From NCBI GenBank assembly GCA_946222995.1, contig CAMIOS010000004.1, positions 47,645-111,644 of the forward strand: a DNA stretch of 64,000 nt. Direction: 5' to 3'. A model generated the notes under the pieces. The model was not told the origin of the DNA and searched no databases. It was given only the letters and a program-made list of their open reading frames with translations. The position numbers and the translations under genes are program-made. This DNA comes from an uncultured Enhydrobacter sp. GTDB taxonomy: Bacteria > Pseudomonadota > Gammaproteobacteria > Pseudomonadales > Moraxellaceae. Positions 8,858 through 18,998 of the stretch are shown piece by piece (within the stretch, counting starts at the first letter, position 1; each line of letters begins with the position of its first letter).

Positions 8858-11005
8858 ATGACCGCAAAAAACGCCAAAACGCCTGCTTCTAACCAAAAAA
8901 CTAGTCAAAAAATCAGCCAAAAAGTGTTTCACGAATTACCAACCGCTCGACCTGATACACCGTTACTCGATCGTATTGATAGCCCGAATGATTTAAGAAT
9001 GCTTTCTTATCAACAGTTAGGGCAATTGGTTGATGAGTTACGGGCGTTTTTGCTGTATTCGACCGCCGTGAGTGGTGGGCATTTTGGGGCGAATTTGGGC
9101 GTAATCGAGCTAACTATTGCGTTGCATTATGTGTTTGACACACCAAACGACCAGCTTGTATGGGATGTCGGACACCAAGCTTACCCGCACAAGATTTTGA
9201 CAGGACGACGTGAGCGGCTGACCAGCATTCGTGCCAAAGATGGCTTGACCGCGTTTCCCGAGCGACACGAATCCAAGTTTGATACCTTTGGCGTGGGGCA
9301 TTCTTCTACCGCCATTTCAGCAGCGTTAGGGATGTCGCTTGCGATGCGACATCTGGCAAACACCGGGCAAGCAAAACGCCATAAAGCCATTGCCGTGGTG
9401 GGTGATGGGGCGATGACAGGCGGTATGGCGTTTGAGGCAATGAATGATGCGGTACAACAAAATGCCGATATCATTGTGGTGCTCAATGACAATGACATGT
9501 CAATCTCGCAAGCAACAGGCGGTTTTTCCAAGCATTTGGCGACACTGTGGCAACGAGGTCTGGCGGTTGATATCGACAAAAATAACAATCCGATTATCAC
9601 CAAACGCACCATTTCGAGTGATGATAGACGCATTCGCCATTATTTGCACATGGCAAATGAGGCATTGGACGATTGGACACTACGTATCCCCAAAAAAATC
9701 AGCGAAAAACTGGCCGAAAAAGGCTTGCCAACACCCTCACAACTAGAAACCTTGCCCGAAAAAATTGCCAATAGATTGATTGATGAAGTGTTTCCTGAAA
9801 ATTTATTTAAAGCTATCGGTTTTCAATACTTTGGCCCCTTTGATGGTCATGATGTCGGCAAGCTCACCCAAGTGTTTGAGCGGGTCAAACAGCTTGATGG
9901 GGCTGTGCTTGTACACGTCCACACCACCAAGGGTAAAGGCTTTGCCCCTGCCGAAAATGACCCGATTACTTACCATGCGATTGCCAAACTCAAACAGGCT
10001 GAAAAGCCAACTGCCGCACCCATTAAAAGCAATGCCAAAAAATTCTCGGATGTATTCGGGGAATTTATCTGCGACACGGCTAAAACTGACAAAAATTTGA
10101 TGGCGATTACCCCCGCGATGGCAGAAGGCTCGGGTATGGTTAAATTTGCCAGTCAATTCCCTGAGCAGTTTTTTGATGTGGCCATTGCCGAGCAGCATGC
10201 TGTTACCCTAGCTGGTGGGATGGCGACCCAAGGCGTCAAGCCGATTGTGGCGATTTATTCGACCTTTTTGCAACGGGGTTATGACCAACTTATTCACGAT
10301 ATTGCTCTACAAAACTTAGATGTCATGTTTGCCATCGACCGAGCGGGGCTGGTGGGCGAGGACGGAGCAACCCATGCAGGCGTATTTGACATTGCCTATA
10401 TGCGCACGGTGCCCAATATAGTCATCGCCACCCCTAAGGATGAGAATGAAAGCTATAACTTGCTAAAAACCTGCTACGCTTATCAAGGTGTGACGGCGGT
10501 GCGATATCCACGCGGGCAAGGCGTCGGGGTAGAAATCATTAAAAATAGCGAGCCGTACCCCATCGGTAAAGCCGTATTAGAAATGACGTTGAATCCCAAT
10601 GGCAATAGGAAAATTGCGTTACTGGCATTTGGTACAATGACTTATACCGCGCTAACAGCCTGCGAAAATTTGACAAAACAATATCCAGACGTTGCGTTTT
10701 CAGTCTATAATATGCGGTTTGTCAAACCCTTAGACCATGAATTACTCAATCAGTTATTGGCACAACATTATACTATCATCACGCTTGAGGAGCACCAACT
10801 CATGGGCGGGGCGGGCAGTGGCGTGAATGAATATCTATTAGCCGCAGCGATTGAACAGCAAAAACCATCACCGACGATTTTCAATATTGGCATTGCTGAC
10901 GAGTATATTCCACACGGTAGCCATGAGCAGCAATTGGCGTATTGTGGGCTGGATGTTGAAGGGATAACCGCAAAAATTCAATCGTTATTGAAAACACTAA
11001 TTTAA
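8858..11005 (+). CDS. dxs: 1-deoxy-D-xylulose-5-phosphate synthase
   Basis: Dxs condenses pyruvate and glyceraldehyde 3-phosphate with thiamine diphosphate, entering the MEP route to isoprenoids. Seen are WDVGHQAYPHKILTGR, the thiamine diphosphate motif GDGAMTGG with its NDNDMSIS partner, FGPFDGHD, and the transketolase pyrimidine-domain block DRAGLVGEDGATHAG. At 715 aa it is longer than the usual 620-640. The extra length comes from a lysine/glutamine-rich N-terminal extension of about 25 residues and an enlarged helical segment at about residues 255-310. It probably shares a transcript with suhB, 60 bp downstream. Confidence 0.96.
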   Translation: MTAKNAKTPASNQKTSQKISQKVFHELPTARPDTPLLDRIDSPNDLRMLSYQQLGQLVDELRAFLLYSTAVSGGHFGANLGVIELTIALHYVFDTPNDQLVWDVGHQAYPHKILTGRRERLTSIRAKDGLTAFPERHESKFDTFGVGHSSTAISAALGMSLAMRHLANTGQAKRHKAIAVVGDGAMTGGMAFEAMNDAVQQNADIIVVLNDNDMSISQATGGFSKHLATLWQRGLAVDIDKNNNPIITKRTISSDDRRIRHYLHMANEALDDWTLRIPKKISEKLAEKGLPTPSQLETLPEKIANRLIDEVFPENLFKAIGFQYFGPFDGHDVGKLTQVFERVKQLDGAVLVHVHTTKGKGFAPAENDPITYHAIAKLKQAEKPTAAPIKSNAKKFSDVFGEFICDTAKTDKNLMAITPAMAEGSGMVKFASQFPEQFFDVAIAEQHAVTLAGGMATQGVKPIVAIYSTFLQRGYDQLIHDIALQNLDVMFAIDRAGLVGEDGATHAGVFDIAYMRTVPNIVIATPKDENESYNLLKTCYAYQGVTAVRYPRGQGVGVEIIKNSEPYPIGKAVLEMTLNPNGNRKIALLAFGTMTYTALTACENLTKQYPDVAFSVYNMRFVKPLDHELLNQLLAQHYTIITLEEHQLMGGAGSGVNEYLLAAAIEQQKPSPTIFNIGIADEYIPHGSHEQQLAYCGLDVEGITAKIQSLLKTLI

Positions 11006-11065
11006 TGGTTTTTAACTTAAAAGTTTTAATATTTAGCAAAATTTTTTAAATGTAAAAGGTCAATT

Positions 11066-11899
11066 ATGGAACCAATGGTCGTCATGGCAGCTCGTGCTGC
11101 ACAAAGAGTGGGTCAAGAGATTTTAAACGCTCACAATAATCGCCACAAGCTTGAATTAAATGTCGAAAGCAAAGGCTTAGACGGGCTTGTGACCCAAGTG
11201 GATAAATACAGCGAAGAGTTACTGATTGCTTTACTTAAAGAAAGTTATCCCAACCATTCTTTTTTGGGTGAAGAATTTGGCTTGCAAGAAGGCAAAGGCA
11301 ACGATGCCGACTGGTGCTGGGTGATTGATCCGCTAGACGGTACGCACAACTTTGTGCATGGCTTGCCGCATTTTTGTGTGTCGATTGGGGTACAAAAAAA
11401 TGGCGTAACCGAACATGGCGTGATTTATGACCCTGTGCGAGATGAGCTGTTTTCTGCCAGTCGGGGTAAAGGAGCAAGACTCAACCAACGCCGCATTAAT
11501 GTCAGCGAACATAAAACCATTGATGGCGGCTTTTTTACCACAGGGCATCCGCTTGAACGCCAGCGTAGTGAGGGCAAGGTATCGTATGCCAAAGAACATT
11601 TTGCCAGCCTACAAGCAATTTGTGAGCAAGGCGGGCAAGTTCGTCGTCTAGGTTCGGCGGCACTTGATTTGGCGTATGTGGCAGCAGGGCGATTTGATGG
11701 CTATTTTGAGATGTCATTAAAGCCGTGGGATATCTGTGCAGGTGAATTGATTGTGACCGAAGCACGGGGTACGGTGGTTGACCATATGGGGGCTCATAAA
11801 GCGATGGAAACAGGCTCGATTTTTGCGTGTAATGTCAAGATGTTAAAACCTTTGATGCAGCTTGTTGTACCGACATGGGGCAATGCGGTTAAAGGTTGA
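11066..11899 (+). CDS. suhB: inositol-1-monophosphatase family protein
   Basis: A 277-aa magnesium-dependent phosphatase of the SuhB/IMPase family. Metal-binding motifs are GEEFG (about residue 70), WVIDPLDGTHNFVHG and, near the C-terminus, LKPWDICAGELIVTEA. SuhB removes phosphate from inositol or related monophosphates. In E. coli it also joins the rRNA antitermination complex, a role that cannot be judged here. It follows dxs and is followed 16 bp later by an Uma2-type gene. Confidence 0.9.
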   Translation: MEPMVVMAARAAQRVGQEILNAHNNRHKLELNVESKGLDGLVTQVDKYSEELLIALLKESYPNHSFLGEEFGLQEGKGNDADWCWVIDPLDGTHNFVHGLPHFCVSIGVQKNGVTEHGVIYDPVRDELFSASRGKGARLNQRRINVSEHKTIDGGFFTTGHPLERQRSEGKVSYAKEHFASLQAICEQGGQVRRLGSAALDLAYVAAGRFDGYFEMSLKPWDICAGELIVTEARGTVVDHMGAHKAMETGSIFACNVKMLKPLMQLVVPTWGNAVKG

Positions 11900-11915
11900 T
11901 TTTAGAGAAATTATC

Positions 11916-12494
11916 ATGTCATTTGCTCAAAAAACGATTCGACAAACGTATTTGGCAGAGTATGCAGATAGCCGTGAGCCACGATATGAGTTGATTGAGG
12001 GTAAAATTTTTGCGATAGTGGGGGCAAGTGGTAAGCATATTTTGATCGCAGGTAATCTGCATACCGCTTTAAACGTTCATTTAAAGGGCAAAAAATGTGT
12101 GCCTTTTATGGAAAGCCTCAAAGTCTATATTGACGATAGTAATTATTTTTACCCTAATTTGGTGGTGGATTTTGACTATGATGACAGCTTGCCCGATTAT
12201 GCTAGTCAACCTGTGATGGTAGTCGAAGTGTTATCCCCTAGCACCCGAAAATTTGATTTGACCACTAAGTTTGAACAATACATAAAAATTCAGAGTTTGC
12301 AAGAATACGTGTTGATTGAGCAAAGTGCCATGCAAGTATCAGTGTTTCGTCGTAACCAAGCGTGGGCAGTCACACATTATTTTGCTGATGATGTGGTGGT
12401 TTTGGAAAGTATTGGCTTACATTTACCGATTGAAGAGATCTATGAGCGGATTGTGTTTGATGATAAAACTTATGCTCGGGTAAGCATTTTATAA
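11916..12494 (+). CDS. Uma2-family (DUF820) putative PD-(D/E)XK nuclease
   Basis: A protein of 192 aa. The N-terminal block YADSREPRYELIEGKIFA, with YPNLVVDFD and VVEVLSPSTRKFD followed by K-FEQY, is the core of the Uma2/DUF820 restriction-endonuclease-like family. The Asp of the VVDFD strand and the Glu of VVEVLS are in the positions expected for the metal site. Such genes are abundant in cyanobacteria and sporadic elsewhere, and their function is unproven. I use the ATG at 11916; a longer frame from 11862 would overlap suhB. It is probably co-transcribed with suhB. Confidence 0.82.
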   Translation: MSFAQKTIRQTYLAEYADSREPRYELIEGKIFAIVGASGKHILIAGNLHTALNVHLKGKKCVPFMESLKVYIDDSNYFYPNLVVDFDYDDSLPDYASQPVMVVEVLSPSTRKFDLTTKFEQYIKIQSLQEYVLIEQSAMQVSVFRRNQAWAVTHYFADDVVVLESIGLHLPIEEIYERIVFDDKTYARVSIL

Positions 12495-12504
12495 CCTTGA
12501 TTGA

Positions 12505-12540
12505 AATAAAAATACTGCCTAAAAAGCGGTATTTTTATTT
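12505..12540. terminator. bidirectional terminator between the Uma2 gene and fdxA
   Basis: An 11-bp perfect inverted repeat, AATAAAAATAC (12505-12515) and GTATTTTTATT (12529-12539), lies between convergent genes. Confidence 0.75.
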
Positions 12541-12548
12541 TTCCAAAA

Positions 12549-12872
12549 CTACTTTTCAAGATACTGCAATTTATTGGGTACGCCGTCCCACTCTTTGGCA
12601 TCGGGTAAATGGTCTTTCATGCTAGTAATATTGGGCCATTTTTCTGCCAATTCAGCATTGAGCTCAATAAACACCTCTTGCCCTTTGGGCACTTCATCCT
12701 CAGAAAAAATTGCATTGGCAGGACATTCTGGCTCACACAAGGCACAGTCGATGCATTCATCAGGGTGAATGACTAAAAAATTTGGCCCTTCATAAAAACA
12801 ATCGACAGGACAGACTTCGACACAGTCGGTGTATTTACAGCGAATACAATTATCAGTAACAACAAAAGTCAT
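12549..12872 (-). CDS. fdxA: 7Fe-8S ferredoxin
   Basis: A 107-aa seven-iron ferredoxin carrying one 3Fe-4S and one 4Fe-4S cluster for cytoplasmic electron transfer. The cysteines are arranged as NCIRCKYTDCVEVCP and ECIDCALCEPECP. The length, with a conserved C-terminal tail that includes WPNITSMKD, is that of the Azotobacter/Pseudomonas FdxA group. It lies 65 bp downstream of mutS on the same strand, the mutS-fdxA order also found in pseudomonads. A ribosome site AAGGT is visible upstream of the ATG. Confidence 0.95.
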   Translation of the reverse strand: MTFVVTDNCIRCKYTDCVEVCPVDCFYEGPNFLVIHPDECIDCALCEPECPANAIFSEDEVPKGQEVFIELNAELAEKWPNITSMKDHLPDAKEWDGVPNKLQYLEK

Positions 12873-12937
12873 GGCTATAGCTACCTTTTTTGTTAAAAAA
12901 TTAAAGTTAAAATCTTGTAACCGCTTATTTTAAACCG

Positions 12938-15889
12938 TTAGTCGTCATTTAACAATTGTTTTAATGAATAAATAAATTCTAATGCCTGTTTGGGCGTCAA
13001 CTCATCGGGATTGATAGCATTGAGCTTTTGGGTCAATTGTTGATGACTCGGTGCTACTTCATACATGGTAGCTGCACTGTTTAAATTTAAGGCTAATTGT
13101 GGGTTTAACTCATCATTTTTCCTAATATCGCTTGCTTGGCTAATATCGGGTGTGTCCGTTTGATAGGTGTTATATTGATTGTTTTGTTGTTCATTCAGAT
13201 AAAACTGGGCTTGGTCAAGCAACGCTTGGGGGACGCCTGCCATTTTGGCGACATGCAGCCCAAAACTGCGATGGGTTGCGCCTTTGGCAATTTTATGCAT
13301 TAGCAACAATTGTCCATTGAGCTCTTGGGTGACAAGGTGCTGATTAAACATTTTAGGATGGTTTTCGGCAAGCTCGGTTAGCTCAAAATAATGGGTGGCA
13401 AACAAGGTCAAACAGCCAATGGTATCGGCAAGATAATTGACACAGGCGTGGGCGATGGCTAGCCCATCTTGCGTACTCGTGCCACGCCCGACTTCATCCA
13501 TCAGTACCAATGAATTGGCACGGGCTTGGTTCATGATATTAGCGGTTTCTATCATCTCGACCATAAAAGTGGATTTGCCACTTGCCAAGTCATCAGCCGA
13601 GCCAATGCGGGTAAAAATCCGCTCAATTCGCCCCAAGGTCACCGCTTTGGCTGGCACATATGCCCCGCAGCAAGCGAGTAATACGATTAAGGCGGTTTGT
13701 CGCATATAAGTGGATTTGCCACCCATATTGGGGCCTGTAATCAGCATCAAGCGTTCAGGCTGGTTGGGCGTGGCAAGTTGGCAGTCATTGGCAATAAATG
13801 GCGCAATCGGTGCATGAGCGGTCGGATTTTTTTGGTGCTGTTGCCCCATTTCGACCACGATATGCCGTCCACCTTGGATATTTAAACTTGCGGTTGGGTC
13901 ATTGGCATTTAGTCGTGGGCGGCACCACGGTGCGTTTTCATGGTCGCTGCGGTGAGTGCGTGTCAAGGTCACCCAATTGGCAAGTACATCCAAATAACCA
14001 ATCGCTTTGGCAAGGCGTTGTAAGTCGGCAAGTGATGATTTTAGCTGATTGAGCAAGTTTTCATAGAGGCGTTTTTCAAGACTTAATGCTTGCCCTTGGG
14101 CGGATAAATACGATTCTTCAATACTTTTTAATTCGGGTGTGATAAAGCGTTCGGCGTTTTTTAGGGTTTGACGACGACTAAAATGCTCGGGGGCGTTTTT
14201 GGCTTGTAAGGCACTTAACTCAAAATAAAACCCGCTAACCTTGTTAAAACCTACTTTGAGCATGGGCAAGTTATTTTTTTCACGTTCTTTGACTGCCAGC
14301 GTTTCAAGTGTTTGCTCGATATTGCTGTGCAGATTTTGTAGCTCATCAAGCTGAGGATCATAACCCTGTTTTATCATGCCACCGTCACGGATATGTGCAG
14401 GCGGCTCATCGACAATGGCTTGCTGAAGTAACGCATGAATTTGGGCAAAGCTGTCGTTTTTTGCCATATCGGGCAATTGTTTGGCAAGCATGGCAAGCAG
14501 TGGCGTATCGGCATTTAGGGTGGTGATGTTGGTAAAATCAAAATGTTGGTGAAGGTGTGTTGATAACGATAACGCCTGTTCAAGGCTTAAGCGAAGCTTT
14601 AATAAATCTGTCGGTTTTGCCGAGCCCAAGCCGATACGTCCGCCAATGCGCTCAATATCAGCAATTTGGCTAAGGGGTTGTTGCAGTAGGGCAAAAGATG
14701 CTTCTGGCAAGTCCATAAGCTGCTCGACCGCATCAAGGCGACGATTTATCATAGTGACGTTGAGCAATGGGCGGTGTAAATGGTGTACCAAGGCACGCTT
14801 ACCCATCGGGGTTTGACAATGGTCAACCACTGACAGTAGCGAAATACCTGATGAAAGCACAGGTTTAAAAATTTCAAGATTATGCTGGCTAATGCTATCG
14901 ATTTGTAGATAGTCATCGTTATTTTCTAGCTGAATTCCTTGAATATGGCGTAAGTCGGTTTGTTGGGTGTGTTTACCATAATACAGCACCACTGAAGCGG
15001 CAGTCATGGCATAGGTTTTTTGCTCAAGCCCAAACCCTGCTAACGTGGCGACTTGTAAGTGCTGGGTCAGATGCTCAAGGGCATTGTTGGACAAAAAATA
15101 GCTGTGCGGCTGTGATAAAAGCGGGGGTGCAACTGACGAGGTATGGCTTGCGCCTAAACTTGCCAAACATTCTTGCAAAAAATGCTGCCATGCGTCATTT
15201 AGCTGTTCATCAATCAAGATTTCGCTTGGGTCAAAACGGGCTAGTGTGTTGGCAAGCTCGCTTTGTAAGCTTGTTACGCTATCGCAATCAAGCTGGGTCA
15301 CTCGAATTTGCCCTTGAGCCAAATCAAGCTGGGCAAGCCCAACCGTCATTTGGTTTTTGGCAAAACTTAGGGCGACCACGGTGGGCGTTTGCCCTTGGGT
15401 AATTAAGTTGTCGTCGGTGAGCGTCCCTGCGGTCAAAGTACGCACCACTTTGCGTTCCATAATTTTGGGTGCATTGGTCTTAGGCGTTTTAGCAGATTTT
15501 TTACGCGTTTCTTCATTGGTCGATGCTGAGTTTTCTTGCAGTTGTTCTTCTGCTTTTTCTTCTTCGACTTGCTCACACACCACCACAGTTTGTCCTGCGT
15601 TAATTAGCCTTGCGATATAACCATCTGCCGAGTGAAATGGCACACCCGCCATCGGGATATTATTACCTTGTTTATCATTACCCCGCCTTGTCAAGGTGAT
15701 ACCCAAAATATCGGCAGCGATTTTGGCGTCATCAAAAAATAACTCATAAAAATCGCCCATTCGATACAACACCAATGCATGGGGATAATCTGCCTTTAAG
15801 GTCAGATACTGCTGCATCATGGGGGTGTGGTCGGCAAGGTTTTGTGCAGGTTGGCTTGAGGATTGTTTGGAGAAAATGGTGTTATTCAT
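12938..15889 (-). CDS. mutS: DNA mismatch repair protein MutS
   Basis: MutS recognises mispaired bases and, with MutL, starts methyl-directed repair. The mismatch-reading Phe-x-Glu is present in YRMGDFYELF near residue 45. The ABC-type ATPase has Walker A GPNMGGKST near residue 715, then VLMDEVGRGTSTQDG and ATHYFEL. The protein is 983 aa from the ATG at 15889; a TTG two codons earlier is possible but less likely. It is longer than the usual 850-870, partly because of a charged insert at about residues 110-145 between CEQV and MERKVVR, where E. coli has a short loop. Transcribed toward fdxA. Confidence 0.97.
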   Translation of the reverse strand: MNNTIFSKQSSSQPAQNLADHTPMMQQYLTLKADYPHALVLYRMGDFYELFFDDAKIAADILGITLTRRGNDKQGNNIPMAGVPFHSADGYIARLINAGQTVVVCEQVEEEKAEEQLQENSASTNEETRKKSAKTPKTNAPKIMERKVVRTLTAGTLTDDNLITQGQTPTVVALSFAKNQMTVGLAQLDLAQGQIRVTQLDCDSVTSLQSELANTLARFDPSEILIDEQLNDAWQHFLQECLASLGASHTSSVAPPLLSQPHSYFLSNNALEHLTQHLQVATLAGFGLEQKTYAMTAASVVLYYGKHTQQTDLRHIQGIQLENNDDYLQIDSISQHNLEIFKPVLSSGISLLSVVDHCQTPMGKRALVHHLHRPLLNVTMINRRLDAVEQLMDLPEASFALLQQPLSQIADIERIGGRIGLGSAKPTDLLKLRLSLEQALSLSTHLHQHFDFTNITTLNADTPLLAMLAKQLPDMAKNDSFAQIHALLQQAIVDEPPAHIRDGGMIKQGYDPQLDELQNLHSNIEQTLETLAVKEREKNNLPMLKVGFNKVSGFYFELSALQAKNAPEHFSRRQTLKNAERFITPELKSIEESYLSAQGQALSLEKRLYENLLNQLKSSLADLQRLAKAIGYLDVLANWVTLTRTHRSDHENAPWCRPRLNANDPTASLNIQGGRHIVVEMGQQHQKNPTAHAPIAPFIANDCQLATPNQPERLMLITGPNMGGKSTYMRQTALIVLLACCGAYVPAKAVTLGRIERIFTRIGSADDLASGKSTFMVEMIETANIMNQARANSLVLMDEVGRGTSTQDGLAIAHACVNYLADTIGCLTLFATHYFELTELAENHPKMFNQHLVTQELNGQLLLMHKIAKGATHRSFGLHVAKMAGVPQALLDQAQFYLNEQQNNQYNTYQTDTPDISQASDIRKNDELNPQLALNLNSAATMYEVAPSHQQLTQKLNAINPDELTPKQALEFIYSLKQLLNDD

Positions 15890-16065
15890 CAGCAAGTTTG
15901 GGTCAACGGTTGTAAAAAGGCTATTTTAGCATAAATTGGTATCGCATAAATTTGTCTGGCTAGGTAGGTTTTTGGTGGCTTTGTACGTGTGGTAATTTAG
16001 CGAGAAACGATGGAAAATACCCAATGACCGCATGGAAACTTGTATCTAAACTTTTTAATCCCATA

Positions 16066-16071
16066 TATAAT
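16066..16071 (+). promoter_or_regulatory. possible -10 box of secA
   Basis: TATAAT lies 65 bp before the secA start. The -35 region is poor (TTGTAT at 16040, spacing 20), so only the -10 element is suggested. Confidence 0.35.
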
Positions 16072-16135
16072 AGCAAAATTTATTTTGACGCTTGTCACTT
16101 TGATTAAACGTTTAACCCTTTAGGAAAACCCTCGT

Positions 16136-18985
16136 ATGTTAGGCAAAATGCTCGGCAAGGTCGTTGGCACCAAAAACGACCGTGAACTCAAACGTATGCG
16201 TAAGTTGGTCGAAAAAATCAACGCGCTTGAACCCCAAATTCAGCCCTTGACCGATGAGCAGCTAAAGCAAAAAACCGCGGAATTTAAACAACGTTTTGAG
16301 AATAGCACTAGCCTAGATGCGTTACTACCCGAAGCCTTTGCCGTGTGTCGAGAAGCCTCGCTGCGCGTGTTGGGTATGCGCCACTATGATGTACAGCTAA
16401 TTGGCGGTATCACCTTACACGAAGGCAAAATTGCCGAAATGCGTACAGGGGAAGGTAAAACCTTGATGGCAACGCTTGCTATCTACCTAAACGCCATCAG
16501 CGGCAAAGGCGTGCATGTTGTCACAGTCAATGACTACTTGGCACAGCGTGATGCCGAATTAAATCGACCTTTATTTGAGTTTTTAGGCTTAACTGTTGGC
16601 GTGATTTACTCACAGCAAGACCCAATGGAAAAATTCGGTGCATATGCCGCTGATATCACCTATGGCACCAATAATGAATACGGGTTTGACTATCTGCGCG
16701 ACAACATGGTGTTTAGCCTAGAAGAAAAAAAACAACGTCCGCTTAACTACTGCATCATTGACGAAATCGACTCGATTTTGATTGATGAAGCCCGTACCCC
16801 GCTCATTATCTCAGGTCAAGCCGAAGACTCTGCCGCCTTGTATGCATTGGTCGATACCATTATCCCTCGTCTAAATGTCTCCAAAACCGAAGAAGGCAAC
16901 CGAGAAAACCGTGAGCAAGATTTTTGGATTGATGAAAAAAATCGCCAAATTGAAATCAGCGAAAAAGGCTACGAGAAAATCGAAAAGTTCTTGGTCGAAA
17001 AAGGCGAGCTTGGCGAAAACGAAAGCCTATATAGTCCCGCCCGTCTGCCGTTACTTGCCCATGTGCAAGCCGCGATTCGCGCCCATCACTTATTTGTCAA
17101 AAATATTCATTATATCGTCCAAGATGGCGAGATTATTATTGTGGATGAAAACACAGGGCGCACCATGCCAGGGCGGCGTTGGTCAGAAGGGTTACACCAA
17201 GCGGTCGAAGCCAAAGAACATGTTGAAATCCAAGCCGAAAACCAAACGCTTGCCACCACCACATTTCAAAATTATTTCCGTCTTTATGACAAATTATCGG
17301 GCATGACGGGCACCGCTGACACCGAAGCGGCAGAGTTTAAACAAACCTATAACCTTGATGTCGTGGTCATTCCCACTCATAAACCGATTCAGCGGATTGA
17401 CCTTGATGACCAAATCTTTTTGACCAAAATGGGCAAATATCAGGGCATTATCCGTGAAATCAAACGTATCAAAGAAAGTCATGCCCCGATTTTGGTTGGT
17501 ACAGCGACTATCGAGGCGAGCGAAGTGTTGTCTGAATTGTTAACCCGAGAAGGCATTGCCCACAACGTACTCAATGCCAAGCAACACGAGCGTGAAGCCG
17601 ATATTATCGCCCAAGCAGGTAGCCCCGATGCCGTGACCATCGCCACCAACATGGCGGGTCGTGGTACCGATATTATCTTGGGTGGTAACTGGCAAAGTGC
17701 TTTGTCCAAGCAATTACTGCTCGAAAATATCAACCCAGCGGATTTAACCGAGGCTGAGATGGCAGGTCTAAAAGAGCAGTTCAAAGCTGACTGGCAAGTG
17801 CGAAATAAGCAAGTACTCGAAGCAGGTGGCTTACATATCATCGGTTCAGAGCGCCACGAATCTCGCCGTATCGATAACCAGTTACGGGGGCGGGCAGGGC
17901 GTCAAGGCGACCCTGGGGAATCTCGCTTTTTCTTGTCGCTTGAAGATGACTTGATGCGGATTTTTGCGGGCGACCGTGTGGTTAACATGATGCGAGCAAT
18001 GGGCTTAAAAGAAGATGAAGCCATTGAGCATAAAATGGTATCTCGCTCGATTGAAAACGCCCAAGGCAAGGTTGAAAGCCGCGACTTTGATGCCCGTAAA
18101 AACTTGCTAAAATACGACGATGTCGCCAACGAACAGCGTAAAGTCATCTATAGACAGCGTGACGAATTACTGGCGCAAAGCAACTTACAACCCGGTATCG
18201 AGGCAATGCACCATGATGTCTATAATGCGTTGATTGACCAGTTTATTCCACCGGGGTCAATTGATGACCAATGGGACGTGGACGGCTTAGAAGATGAGCT
18301 TGAAGATGAGTTTCGTATCACCATGCCGATTAACGACTGGCTCGATGCTGACCGCCGCCTAGATGAAGAAGGCTTGCGTGAAAAAATCATCAATGCGGCT
18401 ATCTTAAACTATCGTAAACGCCGTGAAGAGATGGGTGAGGAAAACGCCGCCCAGCTTGAACGTCACTTTATGCTCCAAAGTCTTGATAAACACTGGAAAG
18501 ACCATCTTAATCAAATGGACCAATTGCGTAAAGGCATTCATTTACGAGGCTATGCCCAAAAAAATCCCGAACAAGAATATAAATCCGAATCTTTTAGCTT
18601 ATTCCAAAGTATGCTTGGGGCAATTAAATCTGAAACCGTGCAAGACTTATCACGCATGCACATCCCAACGCCAGAAGAAATGGCAGAACTTGAACGCCAA
18701 CAACGTGAACAAGCCGAAATGATGCGTCTGCACTTTGAGCACCAAGAAATGAATGGCATGACAGGCGAGATGACCGAAGACAGCGACATGGCAGCCCGTA
18801 ACGCCCAAAACCGTACCCGCGCCACTTATTCATTTGGGATGGGCGCTAGCAATATAGAAGCAAATGCCACTGCTGCTGCCGATGAAATGGGCGAAAACCC
18901 GTATGCCAATCTTAATATCAGCCGTAACGCCCCTTGTCCTTGTGGCTCTGGCTTAAAATATAAACAATGTCACGGTAAAATTTAA
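16136..18985 (+). CDS. secA: preprotein translocase ATPase SecA
   Basis: SecA is the motor that pushes unfolded preproteins through SecYEG. In the 949-aa protein Walker A is MRTGEGKT at residues 102-109. A DEAD-like Walker B block IIDEIDSILIDEAR follows at about 206, and VTIATNMAGRGTDI is in the second motor domain. The extreme C-terminus carries the zinc/SecB-binding motif with C934, C936, C945 and H946. The AGGAAAA ribosome site supports the ATG at 16136. Length is slightly above the usual 900. A small lipoprotein gene follows 13 bp later and is probably co-transcribed. Confidence 0.98.
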   Translation: MLGKMLGKVVGTKNDRELKRMRKLVEKINALEPQIQPLTDEQLKQKTAEFKQRFENSTSLDALLPEAFAVCREASLRVLGMRHYDVQLIGGITLHEGKIAEMRTGEGKTLMATLAIYLNAISGKGVHVVTVNDYLAQRDAELNRPLFEFLGLTVGVIYSQQDPMEKFGAYAADITYGTNNEYGFDYLRDNMVFSLEEKKQRPLNYCIIDEIDSILIDEARTPLIISGQAEDSAALYALVDTIIPRLNVSKTEEGNRENREQDFWIDEKNRQIEISEKGYEKIEKFLVEKGELGENESLYSPARLPLLAHVQAAIRAHHLFVKNIHYIVQDGEIIIVDENTGRTMPGRRWSEGLHQAVEAKEHVEIQAENQTLATTTFQNYFRLYDKLSGMTGTADTEAAEFKQTYNLDVVVIPTHKPIQRIDLDDQIFLTKMGKYQGIIREIKRIKESHAPILVGTATIEASEVLSELLTREGIAHNVLNAKQHEREADIIAQAGSPDAVTIATNMAGRGTDIILGGNWQSALSKQLLLENINPADLTEAEMAGLKEQFKADWQVRNKQVLEAGGLHIIGSERHESRRIDNQLRGRAGRQGDPGESRFFLSLEDDLMRIFAGDRVVNMMRAMGLKEDEAIEHKMVSRSIENAQGKVESRDFDARKNLLKYDDVANEQRKVIYRQRDELLAQSNLQPGIEAMHHDVYNALIDQFIPPGSIDDQWDVDGLEDELEDEFRITMPINDWLDADRRLDEEGLREKIINAAILNYRKRREEMGEENAAQLERHFMLQSLDKHWKDHLNQMDQLRKGIHLRGYAQKNPEQEYKSESFSLFQSMLGAIKSETVQDLSRMHIPTPEEMAELERQQREQAEMMRLHFEHQEMNGMTGEMTEDSDMAARNAQNRTRATYSFGMGASNIEANATAAADEMGENPYANLNISRNAPCPCGSGLKYKQCHGKI

Positions 18986-18998
18986 TCAAGGAAACCTT

